Both the position numbers and the translations under genes were made by a program. The notes beneath the pieces were generated by a model. The model worked only from the letters and a program-made list of their open reading frames with translations. It did not search any database and was not told where the DNA came from. A DNA stretch of 64,000 nucleotides from Episyrphus balteatus (lineage: Eukaryota > Arthropoda > Insecta > Diptera > Syrphidae), in NCBI RefSeq assembly GCF_945859705.1, contig NC_079137.1:70826277-70890276 (forward strand), read 5' to 3'. Numbering within the stretch: the stretch's first letter is position 1; each line of letters opens with the position of its first letter. This document shows, in pieces, positions 43,881 through 56,400 of the stretch.

Positions 43881-46850
43881 TTATACCTACATTCTATTTT
43901 TTGTTGTAAAACCCGATTTTACAAAAAAATATTCAATTCCTTTCAAAGAACATTTTTGATTTGAACTTTTTAAAAACGGAGATTTTTATATCTAAAAAGA
44001 TTTACGGTGCCGTTAAAAAATATAAATGAAAAAGTTTTGTTTGGTGTTAAAGTTCATACGTGGCATCATATCTTCTGAAGTTCTAATGATAAAATGACAA
44101 TTGAGGTATTATTGAAAGCGTCTTGCTTCTCCGCTAGTTATTAACTGAAATTAATTTGAATGCTCTCTATAAGCAAAACTCTAGAAGTATTTTTTTTTAT
44201 TTTCTTAATTTACAGAGACTAGGTATGTTATGAGATTATAAAAATTCCAGTTATTTTCCCTAAAAACCTTGTTGTCAGAAAAGTGAACCTACCAAATCTA
44301 CCTTAGAAATGCTCACCCCTAATTTTAACAAGTCAAAAGTAACCGGAATCATTTAAATTATGCCTAAGGTGTTTTTTTTTTTTTTTTTGCAAAATTTTGT
44401 TATATGAAAAGTTCTAAATTTCATTTATTTCCAAGAACTAGTTATCAAATTTAAAACAATTTTATTAAAAATTCTATATATTCCTAGAATTGAAAGCAAT
44501 TTCCATAAATTTAAAATTCTTATAATCTTCCTGCTGCCATACATACACAAAACACAAACTAGCTGGTACAATTCTATGCATGGAATAGAGAACTTTTAAT
44601 TAACAGATCAAATCAACTCCCAAATGGCAGACAAACTGTTGTTCACTTCCTCTCTTCATCTCTTATACACAACAAAACAAAAAACATCTGTATAAAATAC
44701 AACATTTCACTATATTTATAAAGAAATCCATTGCCACCAGAGTAGAGTAGAAAGACTCCTCTCTTTCTCTCATTCAAATCAACATATCAACTCCATACTG
44801 GCAACTATTCTCTTCTGTGTGTATCAACGTCATCATCATCATCATTTGGATCGCTCTCTAGTTTTGTGTGTAGGTACGAGTATATCCCACTTCTGACACA
44901 CTAAATATAATTACATTTATTTAGTTTATTAATATTGCACAAAATGCCTGCGTGGAATTATTAGTTCTCATTCTATATAGCAAAACACTCAAATGCATAT
45001 ATCCTGCCGCTGCCTGCGAGTCCTGATGTGGTGCATCGCTCTGCATCACAATTTTGAAAACTTAATATAAAATTCAATTGAATTGCCAACTGAAATTGCC
45101 ACCACGACACCCAACACAACGAGAGGAATGAAAATGACGACGACGTTGTTGGTAGCGGTTGCAGTGACGCGACGTATATAAATCAGCCAGGAACGAATGA
45201 AAGAGCGAGTCCTTAAAGCTTAGGCTACCTACACACAACTGGTATGTCATTCAGTTGGATGGATGCGGATCCTTGATGGCTCTGAATCAGTCTTTTACGG
45301 TTTTTTTTTCTAATTTTTTTGTTTTGTTGTTGTTTAGAAGGCATTTCGACGATATAGGAAGAAGAATGCAAGCGAAAATTTATGAATATTTATTATTGCT
45401 TCCAGGACCTTATACCTACTCTCGTGAAAGTGCATTGCACACTTGAATTGAAGTATATGTGACTGAGGTTTTTGCTTTTTTTGTTGTTGTTATTTTGTTC
45501 ATCATCCTTGTCTTGTTATTGGGGTAGAAAATAGAGCAAATTGGGTAACGGAATATAACCGAAAAATATCCCTGTGCAAGGTTGCAAGGAGGTAAATCAC
45601 GTTAAAGTCCTTAACGTGTGTCTCCAACGTATTTTACGTTATATTTACAACACCATCACCATCAGGTAGCAGCATCAGAAAGCAGCTTGGTTTGAAACGA
45701 TGACGTGGAGCATTGGAGGACAACAAGGACATAGTACAATGTAATCAGGTATATTGTCTGCTGTGCCTATGCAACACTCGAAAGGATTTATTCGTTCTCC
45801 TTCGTCGTTGTGTTGTAGGAAATTTTCATTCCAGAAATCACGGTGGCGTCGTGGTTCCCTATCGGGTCCTTCGTGGAGTGAGGATATTTCATCAACACTC
45901 TTAAAATGGTGCTAAATGGAAATTGTGTCCCACGGCAAAAGTGTGAGGTGCATTTTATAATGGAAGGGGACCCACTTAAACCACCGAAACAACCAACACC
46001 GACCCATCACCCACCTTTGGCAATTTAGCATGATTTGATATATGGATCTGGAACTGAAAATTGTCCTGTTTTTTTTTTTTTTTTTGTATTCTTATTTTAT
46101 TTTATTTTCTTCTCACTCGTTTTTGAGTGGTTCTGTGTACTCGAATCAGGGATCTCTGCCATTTACTATCCGCTGCCGCCGTTGAGAATCTCTTAATAAT
46201 TCATTTGCAAATGGCCTTTTTCACATGGTTTAGGGATTGCACTTTCGTTTCGTTTGGCAGAGGGTTATACAACATCCTGTAGAGATGTAGAGATGTATAG
46301 ATTGCTATAGGAGAGGGGGATTAGAAGAGAGCCAAACTCGCTTGTAGCATCTCCTCTCGATTGCCTCTTTTGAATGGCAAAATAGAATTCGCTTTGTTGT
46401 TGTTGTTGGCTCTTGGCCCTATTCTATCCGAAATGGGTAAACCTCTTTTAAGGATTTTTTTTTTTTTTTTTATTATTATTTTGGAATTTTTTATTTTCTG
46501 TGAAGGTATAACCTCCTGTTTTTGTTCGTTTGCCTAAAAGCTTAGACAAATATAACAACAAGAAAAAAAAAACAAGAATAATAACGATGAGGAAAAATCT
46601 CTACAACACCTGGATGACAAATAGGATGGAAACCGATAGTGAAATGCATGTAAATCATCGGAAATGGTTTTCTCTGATATAGCGAGAGGATTAGACACCT
46701 CTTTTATGATATTGCATCCAAAAACAGTCTGTTTGAAAAGTTGGTATTAGATTTGTTTCTTTAATGGTTTTGGATGAAATTGATGCAATTTGTCGATATT
46801 TGAAAATTTGGAAATAACTTAATGTTTTTGAGGTCTAAGATTCTAAAATT
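43881..46850. other. Unique sequence with balanced tract 44500-46700; possible TATA-type promoter near 45174
   Basis: The tract includes TGACGCGACGTATATAAATC at 45163-45182, a TATA-box-like element in a CpG-containing context. No well-placed initiator or downstream open frame supports a real promoter. The 63-codon frames at 45255 and 45713 are unrecognisable. CATCATCATCATCATT near 44831 and GTTGTTGTTGTTGG near 46394 are simple sequence. Confidence 0.3.
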
Positions 46851-48583
46851 GCTAAAAAGCTTGCTTACACATGTAAGCAAAACTCCGTAACATGACTAAA
46901 TCTGGAGTTAGAGGCAAAAAACTGTTTTTTTGTACTTTCACCCATTGAAAAAATTATTACTTCGTCAATTTTTTTTTTACAGATTTAAGATCTTTTACAA
47001 GTTTTGCAAGAAGACATTAAACCACCAAGAATTTTTTTATAATCTGGCAAAGTTCAAAAATTCAATTTTTTCGTAATTTATCCAATTTCAAGTATAGGTA
47101 TGTTTTCAAAATAAAATGCTGTTTTAAGAATATATTTTAAAATAATATTTACCTATTTCCAAGCCAAATGAGGTATTTTTTATTAAAATCGGTTAAAAAT
47201 TACCTCAGAAAAAAAAAATTCGATTTTAACCCAGATACAGGAATTCGTACGTTTGAATGGAATTTTTTTTTAACGAAGCTGAAATAAGATTTAACTAAAA
47301 GTTGAAATGCCAAATATTTATTCATATAATTAAAAAAAAATTTGTTTTTGTAAATATTCAGATTGTAAATGATTCAGAAATATATACGTATAGCAAAGTT
47401 GAATGCAAATTTTAGATGGATATATTTTCTTCAAACTTTTATAGAACTAATAAACTTAGCTATTTCTTGTTTTTTTTGACATATATTTTTATTTTTTCAC
47501 ATATATTTCAGTAAAAGCTGCACAGAATTTTGTTCAAAACTTTTGATCACACTTTGTACAAAAAAAAAAATTGGAAAAAAATAAAAAAAAAAATATTTTT
47601 TTTTAACAATTTAACCAAAAACTTACATTTCATATAGTAAAACAATACAAAGGTACTTTGATCTAAAAGAGCAATTCTATACCTATTTTGTTTTTTAGCC
47701 ATTAAGACAGTCTGACAGTTTTTTTTTCGAAAATTATTGGAAAGGTTTTTAATAATTTTTTTAACACAAAATTTCAATAAAAAAATCAGGTTATTTAGAA
47801 GAAATTATTATTTGATACAAAAAAATAGAATTTCAAAAAAAAATTATCAACCTCTTAAAAAAAAAAATTGATGTTAAAAACAATTTGAAATTAAAAAAAA
47901 AATATTTTCATATAATACGGCTATTTAGTAACTTATTTGTAAAAAAATTAGTTGAAATCGTCCTAAAGTCCTTTATGAGAGAGTCAGAGTAATAAACACG
48001 GGTTAACAACGGTCCAAAAAATATTTGTTTATGTCAAAAGTAGGACTTTATTTTCCATATAGTGAACGAATTTTTTTTGTGATCAAAATTGATATAGCCA
48101 TTTTTTTTAGAAAACAATAATTTTTTTTTCATTTTAATCATACACGGTGAGTACCCTTTATTTTAGCCGCGAAAAAAATTCAATTAAATACGATTTTTTG
48201 CATTCATTCTTTTACTTATAACATTGGCTTACAGCCAAAATGGACACTCAATCCCACTATTTTTTTTTTACATGCTTTGACCTCAGGAACTCGGAAATCA
48301 CTTTAAAAAAAAATTACGATGGATACGTTTTCGAGATATAATTTTTCAAAGTTTCTTGTCCTTTTTTTTTTAGCATACTCAGTATTCGTGCTACCTATAT
48401 CTTGAGTAATAAACAACTAATCTGAACAGAAAAACCGGTTCCTGAAAGCTGATCAAATAAGCAACAAACACTGGAATAACTTTTTTGGGTAACTCCAAAA
48501 GTTTAAGTGCATTTTTGTGTTTTCGTCTATAACTTGAAAAGGAAGCCGAATATGAAATTTTTTATTAAGTAATTTTTTGTAGA
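46851..48583. other. AT-rich sequence, no gene seen
   Basis: A short hairpin TTGCTTAC-ACAT-GTAAGCAA lies at 46862-46881. The rest is homopolymer-rich, and the 76-codon frame at 47547-47777 is not credible. Confidence 0.4.
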
Positions 48584-50241
48584 TAATTAAATTTTCTATT
48601 GATGTGTATCCTTTAAAAAAAATTTAAAATTAAAATATTGTGAAAAACTAATGAAAAACTATTCGAAAAAGAGAAAAACATGACAATTTTGGTGTTTTTA
48701 CTAATTTGCCTATTTTTATTCTTTAAGCATTTATAGATATTGAACATGTAACGGAGAAAAGAAAATACTTTATCCTTCAACATAATGGTCACAAAAATCG
48801 AATACGGCTAAAATTGGATAAAATATGGACTTTCAAAATCTACTGTTTTTGGTCTCTTTGAGCCATTTTTACTTGCTCAATAGGGCAAGTATTGGTTTCG
48901 TGTAAGAAAAAAAATTCGAGGTTTTAATCAAAACTAACATTACGATGATGGAGAAGCCCAAAAAAGTGGGTTTCGTCATGACGTCCGTCGGTCTGTGCGT
49001 CGGTGCGTCCGTGCGTCCATCTGTACAAGTAGCTACAGCCTAAACAAGTTAGACGGATTTTCTTGAAATTTGGTATGGATGTTTTTTTCGTAATTTCCAA
49101 GGTTGGTTTTTTTTTGTTTTTTAATATCTCACTTAGAACGTATACCTCCCATACAAAATTTTCGAGTTATTGCAATTTTATCGAAAACGGCTCTAACGAT
49201 TTCGATTAAATTTAGCACACGTAATGCTGTATATAGTTCTAACATAACTGCGTTTTTAGTTTTTCTCAAAAAATACGGATAGTGGAAATATGGTCTTTAT
49301 ATTTTTTTAAATCGCGGATGTCGGCTCTTCCCGTACATTATTATGGAGTTATTGCAATTTTCTCAAAAATGGCTCTAAGAATTTTGATAAAATTTTGCAT
49401 ACGTAATATTCAAAGTTATTGCAGTAAAACTGCGTTTTTAGTTTTTCTCAAAAAAGTCAAGTCAAATAAAAAAAAATTTTATTTAACTAACATTTGGCCT
49501 CCATGCCGGCTCTTCCCCTACATCAACCAAATTTCTTAAAAATGTATATAGAGGCAGCTCTAATAACCTACAAGTAAGCTAACATAAAAGTGCTTTGAAC
49601 TGCAAGAGCAAGTACGTGCGGCCCCAGTCGTGCATTTTATTTTTTTAACACATGTTTTAAAAAATGGTGATTGATTAGCAGTGTTTTTATTGTATGCATT
49701 CGTTATTTAAAATTACTTCATTAACATTAACCATAAAACCACTTAATGCAAACATATTTGCAAAACTTAGAAAATATTAAAACAAATAGTAAATCTATTT
49801 TCATTTGAAACATTTTATAAAATAAGAAAATAGTTTTGGGATTTAGGATAAACGATATCATACCTATATGAGATTGTGTTTTAGATAATAGGGTATAAAT
49901 TGATGAAAATAAAAACATACAAAACTCCTAATTACAACTTGTAAAATGTGTTAAGGAAAAATGGCTCAAAGAGACCAAAAACAGTAGATTTTGAAAGTCC
50001 ATATTTATCCAATTTTAGCCGTATTCAGTATTTGTGACCATCATGTTGAAAGATAAAGTATTTTCTTTTTTCCGTTACATGTTCAATATCTAAAAATGTT
50101 TAAAGAATAAATATAGACTAATTAGTAAAAACACCAAAAATGTCATGTTTTTCTCTTTTTCGAATAGTTTTTCATTAGTTTTTCACAATATTTTATTTTT
50201 AAATTTTTTTAAAGGATACATATCGATAGAAAAGTTAATAG
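48584..50241. mobile_element. Fold-back structure, ~287-bp arms enclosing a family D copy
   Basis: The left arm 48584-48870 and the right arm 49957-50241 are inverted copies. Landmarks include GTATCCTTTAAAAAAA, GAAAAACTATTCGAAAAAGA, GAAAATACTTTATCCTTCAA, CGGCTAAAATTGGATAAA and GGTCTCTTTGAGCCATTTTT. The 1.09-kb centre holds family D copy 5 and about 310 bp of other AT-rich sequence. Either family D inserted into a fold-back element, or the arms are the ends of a larger element that contains it. No protein is encoded. Confidence 0.88.
48872..49647 (+). repeat. Dispersed repeat family D, copy 5 (forward), with internal ~183-bp duplication
   Basis: It starts CTTGCTCAATAGGGCAAG and contains ACATTACGATGATGGAGAAG, a GTCCGTCGGTCTGTGCGTCG stretch, AGCTACAGCCTAAACAAGTT and the end GCAAGAGCAAGTACGTGCGG, CCCCAGTCGTGCATTTTATT. 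Two segments repeat at 182-185 bp: CTGCGTTTTTAGTTTTTCTC at 49248 and 49430, and CGGCTCTTCCC at 49322 and 49507. A further partial unit precedes them. Confidence 0.82.
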
Positions 50242-52520
50242 GGCTCAAATCTATACGAAAAGTATAACGGCACTTTCAAGTTCGTATAATTTGACTGTAC
50301 AAATAGTAGAAACACTCATTTATTCGAAATGCCACAAATTGATTAACTATCTATCGATGGTCCATATAAATCGATAGTTCTAGTTTCCATTACTGAAGTT
50401 GCTTGTGTTTAACCAAAAACCCTGAAGGTTGATAGAAATTTTCACTAATTTTTTTTTTTTTTATAATATGCAAAATCCATGAACCCTAACCTGTCGTTGT
50501 ATTATTTATTGCTTTGTTAAATCAAAAAATAAATTATAAAATCCAATATTTATTAAAATACGAGTGCTTTTTTACTAAAGGATACGTCTGACTCTGCACT
50601 GTCAAAAAACTCCACTCTGATTGCATGTTAATCAATAAGAAACAAAACGCTCTGACATCTCTCTTTTCTTTTTTTTTTTTTTTGTGTTTTCACCTGATTT
50701 AACATTTCGATCAGGAAATATCATTAAATTAATAAAATATGAACATGAACAAGGACCTTTTATAACAATGTTACGAAATTGTGATTTTTTGCGCTCGCTA
50801 GTCGTGTTTATTAAAAATACAATTAAATTCCATCAATTGCACAACAATTGAATGCGCATTGACCTGGAATAGCCTGTGCTGCACATCATCATCGTTTCTA
50901 CAAAAGGCATAAACACAATTCGAATACTAAAAAAATTGTAAAAAAAAAAACATATCACGTCACAAAGGAGGACACACAACACAAGGACTCTTTTCATGCA
51001 AAATGTCAAATTTACATATGAAATTTTGCACTCGATTGGGAATAAGTGCGGTGGTGGTTGGCTGAGTGGGTGGCAGCGTGCGCGTTTACCGCCCTCATAC
51101 CGTCTGTCGTCAGCAACCACCAGCAGCAGCTAGCAAGAACCAATACACCAATCCAATATGCGCACTCATATCAAATGTCAAACAGCGTAAATTATTCATG
51201 TCAAAAATTTCGATTTTTACAAAATGAAAATGGAAAATTGAAAAACGGCACCATGCACTTTGCCAAACCTTCCTACATTCATATAAAATTGCATAAATAC
51301 GCAACGATACGTATTCATACATACCTACGACACATAGTCTTTTTTTGTCCATTTTGTATCAATGTGTATATGAATGTCCTTTTTTACATATAGACACAAA
51401 TTTATATGTGTTGATTAAGCGATTTTCATTTAAATTAAAAATTCATTATTTGGTGTAAGATTTAAATATTCAACGGTTTTTCACGCTGCTCATTTTGACA
51501 TTTCCTCCTCTCTTTCTGTGAGAGCTAAAGTGAATTAGTGAGCGCGGCCCATCCGACAACCGACAGGACGAAAAATTGAGAATAAATGAGACGCTCGAAC
51601 TCTCGACTCGAACTCATGCCATCATACAAAATATTGCAATAATATAAAAACCCAAATTAATTATAATTTTTTCGTATTGCAATTGTATCCGCATTTTTGT
51701 ATTGTATGTTGCATTGCCATTGCCATGGTCATCATCATCGACATTTTATTGCAAAGGAAGAAGAATGAACATTGAGCAATTCACAGGGACACAACATAGG
51801 TATACCGGATGTGGTTGGCGTAGCCAAGGAAATATATGGTGTGAAAGTCTGAATAATAATTACGAAACATTTTCAGTTGACGCCTTGCCAAAAAGGTTTT
51901 GAGGAGCTGATGAGTTGAAAATAAAAATTAAAAAAAAAAAAAAAAATACAAATGAAAATAAAGATAAGTTCGACGATGGGTTTTAATTAATTTTGTTTAA
52001 GGCTTCGGAATTTCCTAGGAAATGGAATTATTATTGAATACTTTTTGGCCTCTCTTTTATTGAACTGTTAATGTAATAATGTCTTTTTTCACAATAATTA
52101 TACGAAAATTATTGTTTTAAGGATATTTTGAGTACTTGCATTTAAATGACAAGGTGAAGAAATGTTAATTTGCTTATAATTTTTATTGAGTATGAGAAAT
52201 AAATGAAACAGCTAAAATATTTCTGCTAAATCCAGCAAATGAATGGTATCTAAAAAGCTATAAACTTTGTATCGTACACATAAAAAACTAACTTTTATCA
52301 ATTCTACAAAAGTTTCATTTCAAACAATTTTGAGATTAATTTTTTGTCGTAAACGTAAAGCTAGTTAACGTCAATTTTTAATTTTTTTTTCCAGTTGTTA
52401 CTACATTGAAAAACTTTATGAGAAAAAAAAAAACAATCAAACATTTTTGAAAGTTAAAAGCTTATAAAAACATACAAATTAATTTCTTCAAAGATTCTAC
52501 TTTTCATTCAAAAAGTATTT
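50242..52520. other. Mostly unique sequence; balanced tract 50600-51900; no gene called
   Basis: A small inverted repeat AACTATCTATCGAT/ATCGATAGTT lies at 50345-50378. The tract 51040-51140 is GC-richer (GTGGTGGTTGGCTGAGTGGG), and so is 51530-51600 (GAGCGCGGCCCATCCGACAA). The 115-codon frame at 51046-51393 has a hydrophobic start but otherwise random-looking composition, and I do not accept it as a gene. Confidence 0.35.
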
Positions 52521-53440
52521 TTGAGTAAGAATTATAAGTCGTACAGAAAAATTACTCCATAACGAAATACCAACTTTTTTCAAAAAAGAAAAAATTTTTG
52601 TAGTAAAGAATTTAAGATAATTTGAAATATTCAAGATTTTGTTTTAAATATATATGTAACGGTCAAAATTTTCAAAAAAGTTGAATTTTTAAATTTTTTT
52701 TCTTCTCTAGAAATTGTAGCGTTCATCCACGTTCTTGTTACTTCAAATTTGTGCAAAAAAAAATTTTTGAATTTCGCATTTTTTTGGATTTTGGAAGGTC
52801 ACTTTTGAGCTATCTTTTTGAAACAAAATCTTGAATATTTCAAAAACGGTTTGAGCTATAAAGTTGGGATTAATATCAAAATTAATGTATTCAAAAGCTA
52901 CAATTAATGGAAAAAGAAAAAACATAAAAAAGTAATTTTTTAAAAAAGTCTCCACTGGCCTCATCAAACCGGAAGTGCACTTCTGAAACTTTAAGTTGGA
53001 ATAAAAAATGAATGGGTGGAGTTACAAAATTAATTTTTGCGCAACAAATTAGCATTTAATTAGCTACAATTTTGGACATCAAAAAAATATTAATTTTCCG
53101 ACTTTCGTCCGCTAACTTCAGTCTTATTTTAGCGGAATTTTGATTAACAAAAAAACTGTTCAAGCTACAAAAACCATAAGTTTATGTAATTGAAAAGCAT
53201 TTAAAAAGCTACAAATTGGGAGGTCAACTAAACTCATTAATTTCAATCATTTCAGATTTTGTCCACTAAATTCAAAAACTATGCGAGCTACAAATTTTTG
53301 GTTTGCGCAACAAATTAGCATTTAATTAGCTACAATTAATGAGATACAATTTTTTTTGATTCCGCCACAAAGTGTCCGCCAAAGTAAGGAACGTGGAAAC
53401 TCCTGCTACATTATGGTGCTGGCTTGGCTAAGGTACATTT
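52521..53440. repeat. Degenerate repeat region with AGCTACAATT motif
   Basis: TTTGCGCAACAAATTAGCAT, continuing TTAATTAGCTACAATT, occurs at 53036-53071 and 53302-53337, 266 bp apart. Shorter AAAGCTACAA, GAGCTACAA and GAGCTATAAA motifs recur at about 52850, 52896, 53162, 53210 and 53285. The units are too diverged to define a period. No coding signal is seen. Confidence 0.5.
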
Positions 53441-56400
53441 TTGAGAAAAAAATGGTCAAAATAGTTAAAAAAAAAAAATAATAAACGACGAAAAAACTAG
53501 TGAAAAATATTTTTATTTTAAGTGAAGTGATTAAATATAATTCAATTTTAAAGTTCAAGTGGACCAAACGCTTTGGAGTTGAGGTCGCTTAATATTTAAA
53601 TGACATAGAAACAAAATTTTTAAAAAAGGAATATCTAACTAGTTTTCGAAAAAAAATTTAATAAAATAGAAACCGTTGAAATTGTTACACCATAGGTACG
53701 GGGTTTGAATCCGAAGACAACACAATACTTTTTTTTACTTTTTTTTTTTTTGATTATAAAAACAGAGGTTGGCAACGAAAATAGAATTTTCATCAAACCA
53801 TACTTTTCTAAAGAATTTTTTTCAAAATTTCATTTATGGCACATGATGTTTTTGAAATAGGTATATACTTGATTATTAACATTTTAAATTTTTGTTTGCA
53901 AAACTACTTATGTATACAACGTCAAAACGCCGTATTTTAACTTGAAAATAGCTAAATAAGCTCTTTTAAGTAGTTTAAACAAAAGAGCTGAGCAAAAAAC
54001 TTTGTCTTTTTTTAATTTCATTTTATTTTTTGTTAAAATATTATTTGAGTATTAGTCCGGTCAATTTAGACATCTGAGGTTACATTAATTCTCAGCAAGC
54101 TGAAAATTGTTAGGATTGTTGGAAACACCATCATAATTGAATCTAAAAAGTCGTCATCGATCCGAGACCTGGAAAAAATTTTACTTGGGATCAAAGGTCA
54201 CAAAAACTAGTTTTTCACGATTTTCAGCAAAGTCTTATCAAAAAATTTTCAATGCAAAAACTGTAGACCTGATTTTTTTTCCATAAAAAGTGTCATAACA
54301 CTTGTTTTCCTAAGACCAACCGTTTCTTAGGTATAACGATTCAAAAAAATGAAAATGAGTTGTAATCGTCATAATCAGGCCTATTCTGATAAAAAAAACT
54401 CCCAGCTGAAAAGTTCCTGAAAAAAAATGGAAATTTTCACCATTTTTCCGTTTGGGGCCCTTCTCCCGAAACCATTTCCCTGGTAGTTTTTGTTTAGAAT
54501 AGATCCGAATACAATTCAGATAAAGAATGGACAACCCTAAAACGGCTGATAGCTACACTTATGACTGTTCTAAAAACACATAGAAAAAAGTTCTATCGTA
54601 ACCAGTTCATAAAATATTGGCTTTTTTTCGTAAAGTGTATTTTATTTTTTTCTTTTTTATTTTATTCTTTTTTTTTTTATAATTTTCTACAATAATTGGA
54701 TGAGTACATAAACACTTTAAAAATTTTATAGCTATTGCATATTTTCCTTAAAACAAAATTTGAAACCTGTTTTTCGATGCAAAATGTAAAAAAAGTATTT
54801 TTTTGAAAAATTTTAAACAACTTTAAAATAAATCTATAGAAACCTAGTTGGCCAACTTTCTTAAAAATATTCTTGTCTAAGGGGAATAATTTGGAACAAT
54901 TTGAGTTTCAGTCCAATTACAAATTTAATAACTCAACTGTGACTTTAAATTTTTACAATAAAAACTTCGAAAATTCATCCTGCAATGAATTTACATTGCG
55001 ATTAACATTCACAAACTAATATCGTCTAAATTGATGTTGTTAACCTTCATGAATTTATTGTTATTTTTTTGACACTGCTTCTATTTTGACTATAATACTT
55101 GGAAATTATATGTAATTAGGTACTTAAAAGAGCCATGTTAGGTTCTTCTTAGTCAAGCAACTGTTGAATTTTTGCAAAACCGTTAAATAATTTTAAAATT
55201 TATTTACTTCTAATCCATATTTTTACTATGAAAACTTACTTCTGATTTCTTAATTTTATTAAAACAAATTTTAAAATGAAACAAAAAAAAAAGTAGATAT
55301 TATTTAACAACAACGCCAGCTCTTACAAGATTAATAGATACCTTTTTGAAAAAGTCAAAATTCCACCCACGATTTGTATGTTTTGGTTTTTAGTATAAAA
55401 CATACATAGTTGAAGACCTTTAAAAAAACCAAACCTAAAACTTTCAGAAAAACTGAAAAAGTAGAAAAATTGGAAAGATTAATTTTAATTTTCGAGAATT
55501 CGCAAATTTGTATGATGACATAATCTTCTTAGAGCCTTACATATACTCGTATTATAACTTTCTAAGATTAGATTATTTACTTAGAAGTTTTTGAAATTCA
55601 AAATATCCTAATCCCTCAAAGAAAAAGTTTATTTAATTTTTCTTGTTATTTTTTTTTTCTTAGATATATGAGAAAAAAATAAAAATAAAAAAAAAACTAA
55701 CACAACTTTGATGTAATTGGAAAAGTCTCCATCTCGTCCTTATATGAATCCTTGCATAAATCTTATATGAACTTGCTTCTATAAATAAGGTCACTCAATC
55801 TAGTTAGACATTCTCTCAAGACACAGCCAAGGCAAACAAGCTTTTGCAAATCTAATAACCCTGTCATCATGCTTTGCATATATGTATAACAACACAAATC
55901 TTATTTGATACTACCTCTCTCATTTTATTCCTTTTTTTTTTAGCAGAACAGAGAAATGATAATCCTGGCAAACACACACACGCATCCCAGAGTTTCCGTT
56001 TTATTTCATGTCGTCCGCCTTTAACTTGCCTACACTCAGATAAGCTACCGTCTTGAGAAATATAGTAGTTCCAAGTATAACCAAAAAGTGAACATGTGAA
56101 GTTGGAAAAGTTGGAAAAGTTCGTCTCAAACGAAAATCATGCACCTAATTCAGTTTTCATTAGAATCTTTAAATCGCTTTTCTCCAAGCAGCATGCAAAA
56201 CACCACTCATATAATATTCTCAACTCGAAGAAAAGAGAAAGACTTTAAAATTTATCCTTATAGAAACTATACGAACTTTATGTTAAAACTTACTTTGATA
56301 CACTTTCAAAATTCCACAAAATATCTGCGACACCTTAAGCATCATCATCTTTCTAGTTGTTGGCGTCGTCGTCGTCGGTAGTCAGGACATAGAGAGAAAA

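Noticed and set aside
45174..45182. TATA-box promoter TATATAAAT
   Set aside because: No correctly spaced initiator or downstream gene; kept only as a note in the regional entry.
51046..51393. 115-codon frame with a hydrophobic, signal-peptide-like start
   Set aside because: The rest is low-complexity and matches no family; a longer minus-strand frame overlaps it, and no splice or promoter context supports it.
53695..53714. tRNA T-arm-like GGGGTTTGAATCCGA
   Set aside because: No acceptor, D or anticodon arm can be placed around it.
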